Shown: piece after piece, positions 1 to 5,665 of the stretch
Position numbering within the stretch: the stretch's first letter is position 1
Layout of the letters: each line of letters starts with the position of its first letter
Assembly (NCBI GenBank): GCA_947442095.1
Contig: CANEVG010000094.1
Location: 1 to 10,332 of the forward strand
Source of the DNA: Sphingomonadaceae bacterium
GTDB taxonomy: Bacteria > Pseudomonadota > Alphaproteobacteria > Sphingomonadales > Sphingomonadaceae
Direction of reading: 5' to 3'
DNA length: 10,332 bases
The notes under the pieces: model-generated
Told to the model about the DNA's origin: nothing
The model's database searches: none
What the model saw: only the letters and a program-made list of their open reading frames with translations
Position numbers and translations under genes: made by a program

Positions 1-437
1 GGCGCGACCGCCTCGCTGGTGTCCATCGCGCCCGAAACAAGGTTGCGGCCGACGGTGATGAGCTCGCGCAGCAGCGCAAGATCGTAGATCTGCTCGGCCA
101 GCTCGCGCGGGGCGAGCAGGCCTTGTCCATCGGCAGTAAGGCGGGCGAGATAGGCGGTGCCACCCAGTTCGCGCAGACCGTCGTCCGCCTCGAAATAGGG
201 TTTGAGCGTGACTGGAGTGACGACTGCCTTGCGGTCGATCAGCGCGAGGATGCGTTCGTAGACCCGGCCATGGACGGCGGCGAAGAAATGCTCGGGCGCG
301 AGCGGGGTCGTGAGTTCTTCGAGAATGCGGTTGTCGATGAGCACTGCGCCCAGAAACGCGGCTTCCGCTTCGACATTGGCGGGAAGCGAGAGAGCGGGAT
401 CAGGCTCGCGGAGCAGAATGGGTTGGGCAGCGGACAT
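1..437 (-). CDS. dnaB: Replicative DNA helicase DnaB, N-terminal part (runs off left edge)
   Basis: DnaB is the hexameric ATP-dependent 5'-3' helicase that unwinds the replication fork and contacts primase through its N-terminal domain. About 145 codons are visible, starting MSAAQPILLREPD at base 437. The core DnaB N-terminal motifs are present: LPANVEAEAAFLGAVLIDN (about residues 19-37), HFFAAVHGRVYERIL, and LRELGGTAYLARL followed by the helical hairpin that leads to the linker. The RecA-like motor domain with Walker motifs lies outside the window. The start is supported by the usual short N-terminal extension before LPxNxEAE and by AAGAG a few bases upstream; there is no strong Shine-Dalgarno. 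The gene diverges from the UPF0262 gene across 150 bases. Identity is secure for this domain. What cannot be seen is whether the gene is full length or carries an intein. Confidence 0.93.
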   Translation of the reverse strand, partial: MSAAQPILLREPDPALSLPANVEAEAAFLGAVLIDNRILEELTTPLAPEHFFAAVHGRVYERILALIDRKAVVTPVTLKPYFEADDGLRELGGTAYLARLTADGQGLLAPRELAEQIYDLALLRELITVGRNLVSGAMDTSEAVA

Positions 438-587
438 CGTGCTCTTGTGGCCCACTGCGAAAGGGGCGGCAAGCGCACCGCGACCATAAGAGGCTGTGGA
501 TAGCGGGGAGGGAACGGAGAGGCCGCGATCTATTTCCACGCCAAATAGCTTGCCCGCACGGAACGCGTCTGCAAAACACGGGGTCCC
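438..587. other. Divergent intergenic region dnaB / UPF0262
   Basis: This 150-base spacer lies between the divergent starts of dnaB (minus) and the UPF0262 gene (plus), so it should hold both promoters. I could not find a convincing -35/-10 pair in either direction. It contains TGTGGATAG at 495-503, one mismatch from the DnaA-box consensus on the opposite strand, and a purine-rich stretch at about 504-523. ACGGGG just before the ATG at 588 may act as the ribosome binding site for the UPF0262 gene. Confidence 0.5.
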
Positions 588-1070
588 ATGGCGGACCCGC
601 GCATCTCGCATATCGAGCTCGACGAGGCGACGATCGTGTGGCGCAATGCCGATATCGAGCAGGAACGCCGCATCGCGATCTTCGATCTGATCGAAGAAAA
701 CACCTTCCGTCCGGTGCGCGCGGCTGCGGCAGGGTTTGGGGGACCGTACCGTCTGTGGCTTTCGGTGGATGACGGGCGGCTGGCGCTGGCGATTTCCGCT
801 GATGACGGCGCGCCGCTGGAGACCATCGTTCTGGGTCTCGGCCGGTTCCGCCGGCCAATTCGTGATTATTTTGCGATCTGCGATTCGTATTATCAGGCGA
901 TTCGCCGCGCCACCGCGCAGGAGATCGAGACGATCGACATGGCCCGGCGCGGGGTCCACAACGAGGCGGCTGAAATGCTGCTCGAACGGCTGGAGGGCAA
1001 GATCGAGACCGATTTTGCCACCGCGCGGCGGCTGTTCACCCTGATCTGCGTGCTGCATATCAGGGGATGA
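588..1070 (+). CDS. UPF0262 family protein
   Basis: This 160-residue protein matches the UPF0262 family, a small soluble family of unknown function found mainly in alphaproteobacteria. Recognisable motifs in order are ISHIELDEATIVWRN (residues 6-20), IFDLIEENTFRPV (about 31-43), a GPYRLWLSVDDGRL strand region, LGRFRRPIRDYFAICDSYY (about 84-102), IDMARRGVHNEAAEMLLERL, and the C-terminal signature DFATARRLFTLICVLHIRG. The length is that of the family and the C-terminus is intact. No signal peptide or membrane segment is visible, so it is probably cytoplasmic. It is the first gene of a likely plus-strand operon, 30 bases before the GH25-like gene. In other alphaproteobacteria I recall it near hisD and infA, but that is memory and not shown here. 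The family assignment is strong; the function is not known. Confidence 0.92.
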   Translation: MADPRISHIELDEATIVWRNADIEQERRIAIFDLIEENTFRPVRAAAAGFGGPYRLWLSVDDGRLALAISADDGAPLETIVLGLGRFRRPIRDYFAICDSYYQAIRRATAQEIETIDMARRGVHNEAAEMLLERLEGKIETDFATARRLFTLICVLHIRG

Positions 1071-1100
1071 GCGCCAGACCGCCGGACTGACAGGATAACC

Positions 1101-1799
1101 ATGAGCAAGGACCGGAAAGCGGCACGGCGGCGCGTGGGGCTGGCGATCGTGCTGCTGGTGCTGATCGCCGCCCTGCTCGGCGCGTGGTGGGAAGCGCGGC
1201 GTTGGACTCCGGATCGCGCCCGTTTTCTGGTGCAGGGCGCCTGGCTCGACACGCACGACGGCCCGGTGGATTGGCCGATCCTCAAGGCGCGGGGGGCCGA
1301 TTTCGTCTATCTGACAGCCAGCGAAGGCCCTGCCCGGCGCGACGAGGCTTTCACCGCAGCGCTTGAAGCAGCGCGCGAGCAGAAGCTTAAAGTGGGGGCG
1401 GTCCATGTTTATGATCTGTGCGCGCCGGCAGACGCGCAGGCTGCCAACTTCGTGACCATCGTGCCGCGCGATCGGGCGATGTTGCCCCCAGCCATCGCGC
1501 TCGATCTCGATTCGCGCTCCTGCCCAGCGCCTCCTGGCGAAGCGGCGATGCAGAGCGAACTGACCACGTTCCTCAACCAGATCGAGAAGCACGCCGAGTT
1601 TAAGGCCATACTCATGGTATCGCGCAGCTTCGAGGCACGCTATCATTTGGCCACCATGGTCGACCGAAATCTCTGGGTCCGGCAGGACTTTTTCGAGCCC
1701 GGCTATACCGCGGGGGCCTGGGTGATGTGGACTGCTACCACGCGGCTGCGCATCGATGGGGTCGCAGGGCCGGTGCGCTGGGTTGTGGTGAAGACGTGA
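1101..1799 (+). CDS. Membrane-anchored GH25-like (lysozyme-fold) protein with altered catalytic residues
   Basis: This 232-residue protein resembles glycoside hydrolase family 25, the Cellosyl-type muramidases that cut peptidoglycan glycan strands. Residues 3-11 are basic and 12-30 form one hydrophobic segment, so it should be an inner-membrane protein with a periplasmic domain. The domain follows the GH25 order: GPVDWPILKARGADFVYL (54-71), SEGPARRDEAF (74-84), KVGAVHVYDLC (97-107), Q113 with ANFV, PPAIALDLD (129-137) and NLWVRQ. In active members the first strand carries GIDVS and the fourth DxE. Here these read GAWLD (46-50) and DLD (135-137), so the first Asp is Trp and the acid Glu is Asp. 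It may be weakly active, use D50 instead, or only bind. The ATG at 1101 has AGGA at 1092-1095. Its stop overlaps the cdd start by 4 bp. The fold is likely; the activity is doubtful. Confidence 0.8.
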   Translation: MSKDRKAARRRVGLAIVLLVLIAALLGAWWEARRWTPDRARFLVQGAWLDTHDGPVDWPILKARGADFVYLTASEGPARRDEAFTAALEAAREQKLKVGAVHVYDLCAPADAQAANFVTIVPRDRAMLPPAIALDLDSRSCPAPPGEAAMQSELTTFLNQIEKHAEFKAILMVSRSFEARYHLATMVDRNLWVRQDFFEPGYTAGAWVMWTATTRLRIDGVAGPVRWVVVKT

Positions 1800-2248
1800 G
1801 CGGGCTTGATGTGGCTGCTGCGGCGATACTGGCGGCCAGCGCCCGTGCGGCTTCGCGCCGCGCCTATGCCCCGTATTCGGGCTTTCACGTTGGCGCCGCG
1901 CTGATGTTTGCCGATGGGGCCATCGTAACCGGCAGCAATGTCGAGAACGCCAGCTATGGCCTCTCGCTTTGCGCCGAGGCCATAGCGATCACCAAGGCAA
2001 TGGACGAAGGCCGGCGCGGCGGGTTGATCGCCGTGGCGTTGGCGGGCGGCAAGCCTGATGCGGTGGGCGAGGCTGTGCCCGGCCCTGATCCGGTGATGCC
2101 TTGTGGTCGCTGCCGCCAGATGCTGCACGAACTGGCCCGGCTGGGCGATACCGATCCCGAAGTGATCGGCGCGGCAGCGGCCTCGATGCTACGCGTTCCG
2201 CTTTCCACCCTCTTGCCCCACGCGTTCGGTCCGGCCAATCTGGACTGA
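1796..2248 (+). CDS. cdd: Cytidine deaminase
   Basis: Cytidine deaminase hydrolyses cytidine and deoxycytidine to uridine and deoxyuridine in pyrimidine salvage in the cytoplasm. The protein is 150 residues, close to the usual 130-150 of the small homotetrameric class. Visible motifs are YAPYSGFHVGAAL (24-36), GSNVENASYG (46-55) for nucleoside binding, CAE (59-61) with zinc ligand C59 and catalytic E61, and PCGRC (102-106) with zinc ligands C103 and C106. Three cysteines rather than His-Cys-Cys mark the tetrameric type. I chose the GTG at 1796 because it overlaps the previous stop as GTGA, has GGTGAAG just upstream, and places the N-terminus where the family begins. A longer reading from 1727 would intrude into the GH25-like gene. 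dcd follows 36 bases later and acts on the deoxynucleotide side of the same pathway. Confidence 0.95.
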   Translation: MSGLDVAAAAILAASARAASRRAYAPYSGFHVGAALMFADGAIVTGSNVENASYGLSLCAEAIAITKAMDEGRRGGLIAVALAGGKPDAVGEAVPGPDPVMPCGRCRQMLHELARLGDTDPEVIGAAAASMLRVPLSTLLPHAFGPANLD

Positions 2249-2269
2249 GCCGTTTTCTTTTCCGTTTTT
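2228..2269 (+). terminator. Possible weak terminator/attenuator between cdd and dcd
   Basis: GGTCC (2228-2232) can pair with GGACT (2242-2246) around a 9-base loop, one pair being G-U. A T-rich tract, broken by short C/G interruptions, follows at 2253-2269. The stem is short and lies in the end of cdd, so the structure may only tune dcd expression or mean nothing. It is read by eye; no folding was computed. Confidence 0.2.
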
Positions 2270-2273
2270 GACC

Positions 2274-2287
2274 GGAGTGCAGTCTTG
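2274..2287 (+). promoter_or_regulatory. Ribosome binding site supporting the TTG start of dcd
   Basis: GGAG at 2274-2277 lies 7 bases before the TTG at 2285-2287. This spacing supports TTG as the true start of dcd, because the protein then begins MAIQSDKWIR, the N-terminus I recall for alphaproteobacterial dCTP deaminases. No in-frame ATG fits that N-terminus. Confidence 0.65.
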
Positions 2288-2839
2288 GCCATTCAATCCG
2301 ACAAGTGGATCCGCACGCAGGCGATCGAACATGGCATGATCGAGCCGTTCGTGGAGAGCCAGCGGCGCGAGAACTGCATCAGCTACGGCCTCTCTTCCTA
2401 TGGCTATGACGCGCGCGTGGCCGACGAGTTCAAGATTTTCACCAACGTCAATTCGGCTGTGGTGGACCCCAAGAATTTCGATTCCAATTCTTTCGTGGAC
2501 CGCAAGACCGACGTCTGCGTGATCCCGCCCAACTCGTTCGCTCTGGCGCGCACGGTGGAGTATTTCCGCGTGCCGCGCGACGTGCTGGTGATCTGCCTTG
2601 GCAAATCGACGTATGCACGCTGCGGGATCATCGTGAACGTCACCCCGCTGGAGCCGGGCTGGGAAGGCCACGTGACGCTGGAGTTTTCCAACACCACGCC
2701 GCTGCCCGCCAAGATCTATGCCAACGAGGGGGCGTGCCAGTTCCTGTTCCTGCAGGGCAACGAACCGTGCGAGGTGAGCTATGCCGACCGTGCGGGCAAA
2801 TACATGGGGCAGCGCGGGGTGACTTTGCCGCGCCTTTAG
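2285..2839 (+). CDS. dcd: dCTP deaminase
   Basis: dCTP deaminase converts dCTP to dUTP, which dUTPase then hydrolyses to dUMP for thymidylate synthesis. The 184-residue protein has the family core: LSSYGYDARV (36-45), PPNSFALARTVEY (81-93), LGKSTYARCGI (105-115) and TPLEPGWEGHVTLEFSN (120-136). K107, S108 and R112 lie in the phosphate-binding motif, and E133 corresponds to the catalytic glutamate (E138 of E. coli Dcd). The motif is of the monofunctional trimeric type, and I see nothing pointing to the bifunctional dCTP deaminase-dUTPase, so a separate dUTPase is expected elsewhere. The C-terminus GKYMGQRGVTLPRL fits the nucleotide-closing tail. The start is TTG. It follows cdd by 36 bases in the same direction, so both pyrimidine deaminases are probably co-transcribed. 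Confidence 0.96.
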   Translation: MAIQSDKWIRTQAIEHGMIEPFVESQRRENCISYGLSSYGYDARVADEFKIFTNVNSAVVDPKNFDSNSFVDRKTDVCVIPPNSFALARTVEYFRVPRDVLVICLGKSTYARCGIIVNVTPLEPGWEGHVTLEFSNTTPLPAKIYANEGACQFLFLQGNEPCEVSYADRAGKYMGQRGVTLPRL

Positions 2840-2875
2840 AGATAGTCTGAAAACAACAGAAACAGGAAGAGAGAC

Positions 2876-4054
2876 ATGGCAAACAACAAGGCTGAGCGGC
2901 CGTTTGATATCATCGTGTATGGCGCGACCGGCTACACCGGGCGGCTGGTCGCCGAGTATCTGGCGCACCACTATGGCGCCGAAGGCCCGCGCTGGGCGAT
3001 GGCGGGCCGCAGCGCCGCCAAGCTCGCCGAAGTGCGCGACCTGATCGGCGCGCCACAGGATACGCCGCTGATCGTGGCCAATTCGAGCGATCCCGCCAGT
3101 CTCGCGGCGATGGCGGAGCAGACCCGCGTTGTGGTGACGACCGTCGGCCCTTATCAACTCTATGGCGAGCCGGTGCTGCGCGCCTGCGTTACGGCCGGCA
3201 CCGACTATGCCGACCTTTGCGGCGAGCCGGTCTGGATGCGCCAGATGGTCGACGCGCTGCATGAGGAAGCCAAGGCGACTGGCGCGCGGGTTGCGTTCTC
3301 ATCGGGCTTCGATTCGATCCCCTTCGATCTGGGCGTGTTCATGCTGCAGCAGGAGGCCGCGGCGCGCTTCGGGGCTCCCGCGCCGCGGGTTAAGTGCCGC
3401 GTTCGTGCGATGCAGGGCGGGTTCTCCGGCGGCACGGCAGCCAGCCTTGGCGCGACGCTGAAGGCGCTTGGGGCCAATCCTTCGCTGATTCCGATCATGA
3501 CAAGCCCGTTCGGCCTCACGCCCGGCTTCGAAGGCCCCCAGCAGCCTGCGGGTGACAAGCCCTTTCTGGATGAGGCGACCGGCAGTTGGGCCGCGCCCTT
3601 CATCATGGCGGTGATCAACACCAAGAACGTCCACCGCACCAATTTGCTGCGCGGCCACCCTTATGGCACGGACTTCGTCTATGACGAGATGGTGCTGACC
3701 GGGCCAGGCGAGCAGGGCCAAGCGATTGCCGAACACGTGGCGAAGACGCCGATGATCGGCGGGCCGAACGATCCGGCTCCGGGCGAAGGACCGACCCCGG
3801 AGGAACGACTGAACGGGCACTACGACGTGCTGTTCGTCGGCGAAATGCCCGATGGCCGCACGCTGCGCTATGGCGTCAAGGGACGGTATGATCCGGGTTA
3901 CGGTTCCACCAGCCGGATGCTGGCCGAAACCGGCATAGCGCTGCTTTTGTGCGAGGCTCCGGGCGCGATTGCGACACCGGGTGCATTGCTGGGAGAGTCG
4001 CTCGTGCAGCGCCTGCGCGAACACGCCGAGATCAGCTTCGCGGTTGAAGAGTAA
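2876..4054 (+). CDS. Saccharopine dehydrogenase-like NADP-binding oxidoreductase
   Basis: This 392-residue protein has an N-terminal Rossmann fold with the dinucleotide-binding loop YGATGYTGRLVAEYL (15-29), AGRS after the second strand (43-46), VVTTVGPYQLYGEPVLRAC (about 85-103) and TDYADLCGEPVWMRQM. These are marks of the saccharopine dehydrogenase-like family that includes eukaryotic SCCPDH and the mycobacterial trans-acting enoyl reductases. FSSGFDSIPFDLGVFMLQ and RAMQGGFSGGTAASL are also typical. It is probably a soluble or membrane-associated NAD(P)H-dependent reductase, perhaps acting on a lipid-type substrate, but its reaction is unknown. It should not be called a lysine-pathway saccharopine dehydrogenase, since no lysine gene is nearby. 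The ATG at 2876 has AGGAAGAGA just upstream. It lies 36 bases after dcd and ends 3 bases before the converging lipoprotein gene. Confidence 0.85.
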   Translation: MANNKAERPFDIIVYGATGYTGRLVAEYLAHHYGAEGPRWAMAGRSAAKLAEVRDLIGAPQDTPLIVANSSDPASLAAMAEQTRVVVTTVGPYQLYGEPVLRACVTAGTDYADLCGEPVWMRQMVDALHEEAKATGARVAFSSGFDSIPFDLGVFMLQQEAAARFGAPAPRVKCRVRAMQGGFSGGTAASLGATLKALGANPSLIPIMTSPFGLTPGFEGPQQPAGDKPFLDEATGSWAAPFIMAVINTKNVHRTNLLRGHPYGTDFVYDEMVLTGPGEQGQAIAEHVAKTPMIGGPNDPAPGEGPTPEERLNGHYDVLFVGEMPDGRTLRYGVKGRYDPGYGSTSRMLAETGIALLLCEAPGAIATPGALLGESLVQRLREHAEISFAVEE

Positions 4055-4057
4055 GGT

Positions 4058-4489
4058 TCAACGCCGTGGCGGCGACTGCCTGAGCGCCGCCACGCACGCG
4101 CCGCGATCTACATCGCGCCCATCCCCGCGCCGCGCATCGATAAAAGTCGCCGTTGCGCGGGTGCCGGTTTCAGGCGGATAGAGATAGGCATCGAGCACGC
4201 AGGCGGTGCCGCTCCATTGCAGCTTGCGCGCATCGCCTTCGCGCACATCCAGCCGGGGCGTGCCGAACAGCCGCGTCAGCGCCTCCGCATCGGCACCGAT
4301 CACGCCTTGAAGCCCTGGCGCGGCCAGCACTTGTGCCGGGCGGCGCGGGGGCGGTTTCAACATGGGCGGCGGCGCAGGACGGATGGTGGTGGGCCGCGGG
4401 GGGGACGGGAGCGGCCGCACCTGCTCCGACGCGCTGCAGGCGGCGAGCACGAGCAGCGCGGGCAAAGGCAGAAGAATGCGTCCGTTCAT
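4058..4489 (-). CDS. Small proline-rich lipoprotein of unknown function
   Basis: This 143-residue protein starts MNGRILLPLPALLVLAAC, a lipoprotein signal peptide with lipobox L-A-A-C and lipidated Cys at residue 18, so it should sit in the inner or outer membrane facing the periplasm. Residues 25-55 are rich in proline and arginine and look like an extended tether. The C-terminal part (about 59-135) contains GVIGADAEALTRLFGTPRLD and KLQWSGTACVLDAYLYP, then a short TATFID strand. The G..A..L..LFGTP..D pattern recalls the small BamE/SmpA-like periplasmic domain, but that is only an impression. I do not recognise a named family. No clear Shine-Dalgarno precedes the ATG at 4489. The gene is alone on the minus strand, convergent with the oxidoreductase and divergent from the adenosine kinase. 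Codon use is like its neighbours, which supports a real gene. Confidence 0.8.
   Translation of the reverse strand: MNGRILLPLPALLVLAACSASEQVRPLPSPPRPTTIRPAPPPMLKPPPRRPAQVLAAPGLQGVIGADAEALTRLFGTPRLDVREGDARKLQWSGTACVLDAYLYPPETGTRATATFIDARRGDGRDVDRGACVAALRQSPPRR
4065..4094. terminator. Perfect 10-bp hairpin at the convergent gene ends
   Basis: CGTGGCGGCG (4065-4074) is an exact inverted repeat of CGCCGCCACG (4085-4094), with a 10-base loop. It starts 10 bases after the stop of the oxidoreductase gene and lies inside the last codons of the convergent lipoprotein gene. No T-run follows on either strand, so it is not a classic intrinsic terminator. It may still slow polymerase or protect the 3' end of the upstream operon mRNA. 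Confidence 0.4.
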
Positions 4490-4617
4490 CGCAGGGGTGA
4501 ATCGCCGCTGCGCCGCAGCCTGTCAACGCCGGGGTCGCTCACTGCACCGCAGCATTGCACCATGGCACCGCGCCAGCTACGGGCCCTGCGCATATTCTCA
4601 CGATCTGGAGTTCCTGC
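4490..4617. other. Divergent intergenic region lipoprotein / adenosine kinase
   Basis: This 128-base spacer must hold promoters for both genes. A weak candidate for the kinase is TTGCAC at 4555-4560 followed after 17 bases by TACGGG at 4578-4583; only the -35 part is good. GGAG at 4607-4610 is the ribosome binding site for the ATG at 4618, with 7-base spacing. No other structure was seen. Confidence 0.35.
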
Positions 4618-5619
4618 ATGAGCGCTGTTCCCGCTTCCATCGATGTCATCGCCATCGGCAACGCGATCGTCGATGTCATGGCGCCGGCCTCGGAAGACGA
4701 TATTGCGCGGCTTGGCCTCGCCAAGGGTGGGATGACCCTGATCGATACCGATCAGGCCCATGCGCTCTATCAGGCGATGGGCCCGGCGCGCGAGATTTCT
4801 GGCGGATCGGCGGCGAACACACTGGCAGGCCTTGCCGCGCTGGGCGCGAAGTGTGCGTTTATCGGCCAAGTGGCGGACGACCAGCTCGGTGAAGTGTTCG
4901 CGCACGATATCCGCGCGGGCGGGATTGATTTCGCCACCCCGGCACGCGGCAATGATCCGGCGACCGCGCGCTGCCTGATCTTCGTGACGCCCGATGGCCA
5001 GCGCACGATGAACACCTATCTTGGCGCGTCGCAGTACCTTCCTGCGGCTGCGCTGGATGAGGCGACAATTGCTTCGGCATCGGCGCTCTATCTCGAGGGC
5101 TATCTGTGGGATCCGGAAGAGCCGCGCCGGGCGATGCGCCGCGCGATTGCCGCTGCGCGGAGTGCCGGGCGGCAAGTGGCGTTCACCCTGTCCGACGCGT
5201 TCGTGATCGCGCGTCACGGCGATGATTTCCGCGCGCTGATCGATCAGGGTGAGATCGATATCCTGTTTGCCAACGAGCACGAGCTGGCCGCACTGACCGG
5301 GATCGACGATTTTGAGGCGGCGCTGGCGCAGCTTTCACCCAAGGTGCCGACTCTGGTGGTGACACGCAGCGAGAACGGCGCGCATGCGGTTTCCGGCGGC
5401 GAGCATGTGCATGTTCTGGCCGAGCCAGTGGCGCAAGTGGTCGACACGACCGGTGCGGGCGATCTGTTCGCTGCCGGATTTCTATTTGGCCACGTGCGCG
5501 GGCGCAGCTTGGCCGAGTGCCTGCGGCTGGGCGCGATCTGCGCGGCGGAAGTGATCTCGCACTATGGCGCGCGGCCCGAGACCGATCTTGCTGCCCTGGT
5601 GGCGGCCAAGCTGGCCTGA
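4618..5619 (+). CDS. Adenosine kinase (PfkB family)
   Basis: This 333-residue PfkB-family sugar kinase most resembles the proteobacterial group annotated as adenosine kinase, which makes AMP from adenosine and ATP in purine salvage. Visible features are IDVIAIGNAIVDVMAP (8-23) with the substrate-binding Asp, GGMTLID (37-43), SGGSAANTLAGLAALG (61-76), FIGQVADDQLG, and the PfkB signature 2 VVDTTGAGDLFAAGFLFG (about 274-291) with catalytic base D282 and the anion hole GAGD. The C-terminal ISHYGARPE is typical of this group. I chose the ATG at 4618, not an upstream in-frame ATG at 4555, because it has GGAG 7 bases upstream and begins at the family N-terminus. It converges with purD, 46 bases between stops. 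PfkB substrates are hard to tell apart, so ribokinase- or fructokinase-like activity is possible. Confidence 0.85.
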   Translation: MSAVPASIDVIAIGNAIVDVMAPASEDDIARLGLAKGGMTLIDTDQAHALYQAMGPAREISGGSAANTLAGLAALGAKCAFIGQVADDQLGEVFAHDIRAGGIDFATPARGNDPATARCLIFVTPDGQRTMNTYLGASQYLPAAALDEATIASASALYLEGYLWDPEEPRRAMRRAIAAARSAGRQVAFTLSDAFVIARHGDDFRALIDQGEIDILFANEHELAALTGIDDFEAALAQLSPKVPTLVVTRSENGAHAVSGGEHVHVLAEPVAQVVDTTGAGDLFAAGFLFGHVRGRSLAECLRLGAICAAEVISHYGARPETDLAALVAAKLA

Positions 5620-5643
5620 AGCGGAAGAGAAGGCTCGTGCCGT

Positions 5644-5659
5644 TTCCCCGTAAGGGGAA
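5644..5659. terminator. Hairpin between convergent kinase and purD genes
   Basis: TTCCCC (5644-5649) pairs with GGGGAA (5654-5659) around a GTAA tetraloop, in the 46-base gap between two convergent stop codons. An outer stem, AAGGCT (5630-5635) with AGCCTT (5668-5673), could enclose it. No T-run follows on either strand. The position suggests a bidirectional terminator or transcript barrier. Confidence 0.4.
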
Positions 5660-5665
5660 CAGACC

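Noticed and set aside
2189..3262. Long minus-strand reading frame of 357 codons opposite dcd and the oxidoreductase
   Set aside because: It lies antisense to dcd, which has intact catalytic motifs, and to the Rossmann domain of the next gene. The His/Arg-rich translation is typical of a shadow in high-G+C DNA.
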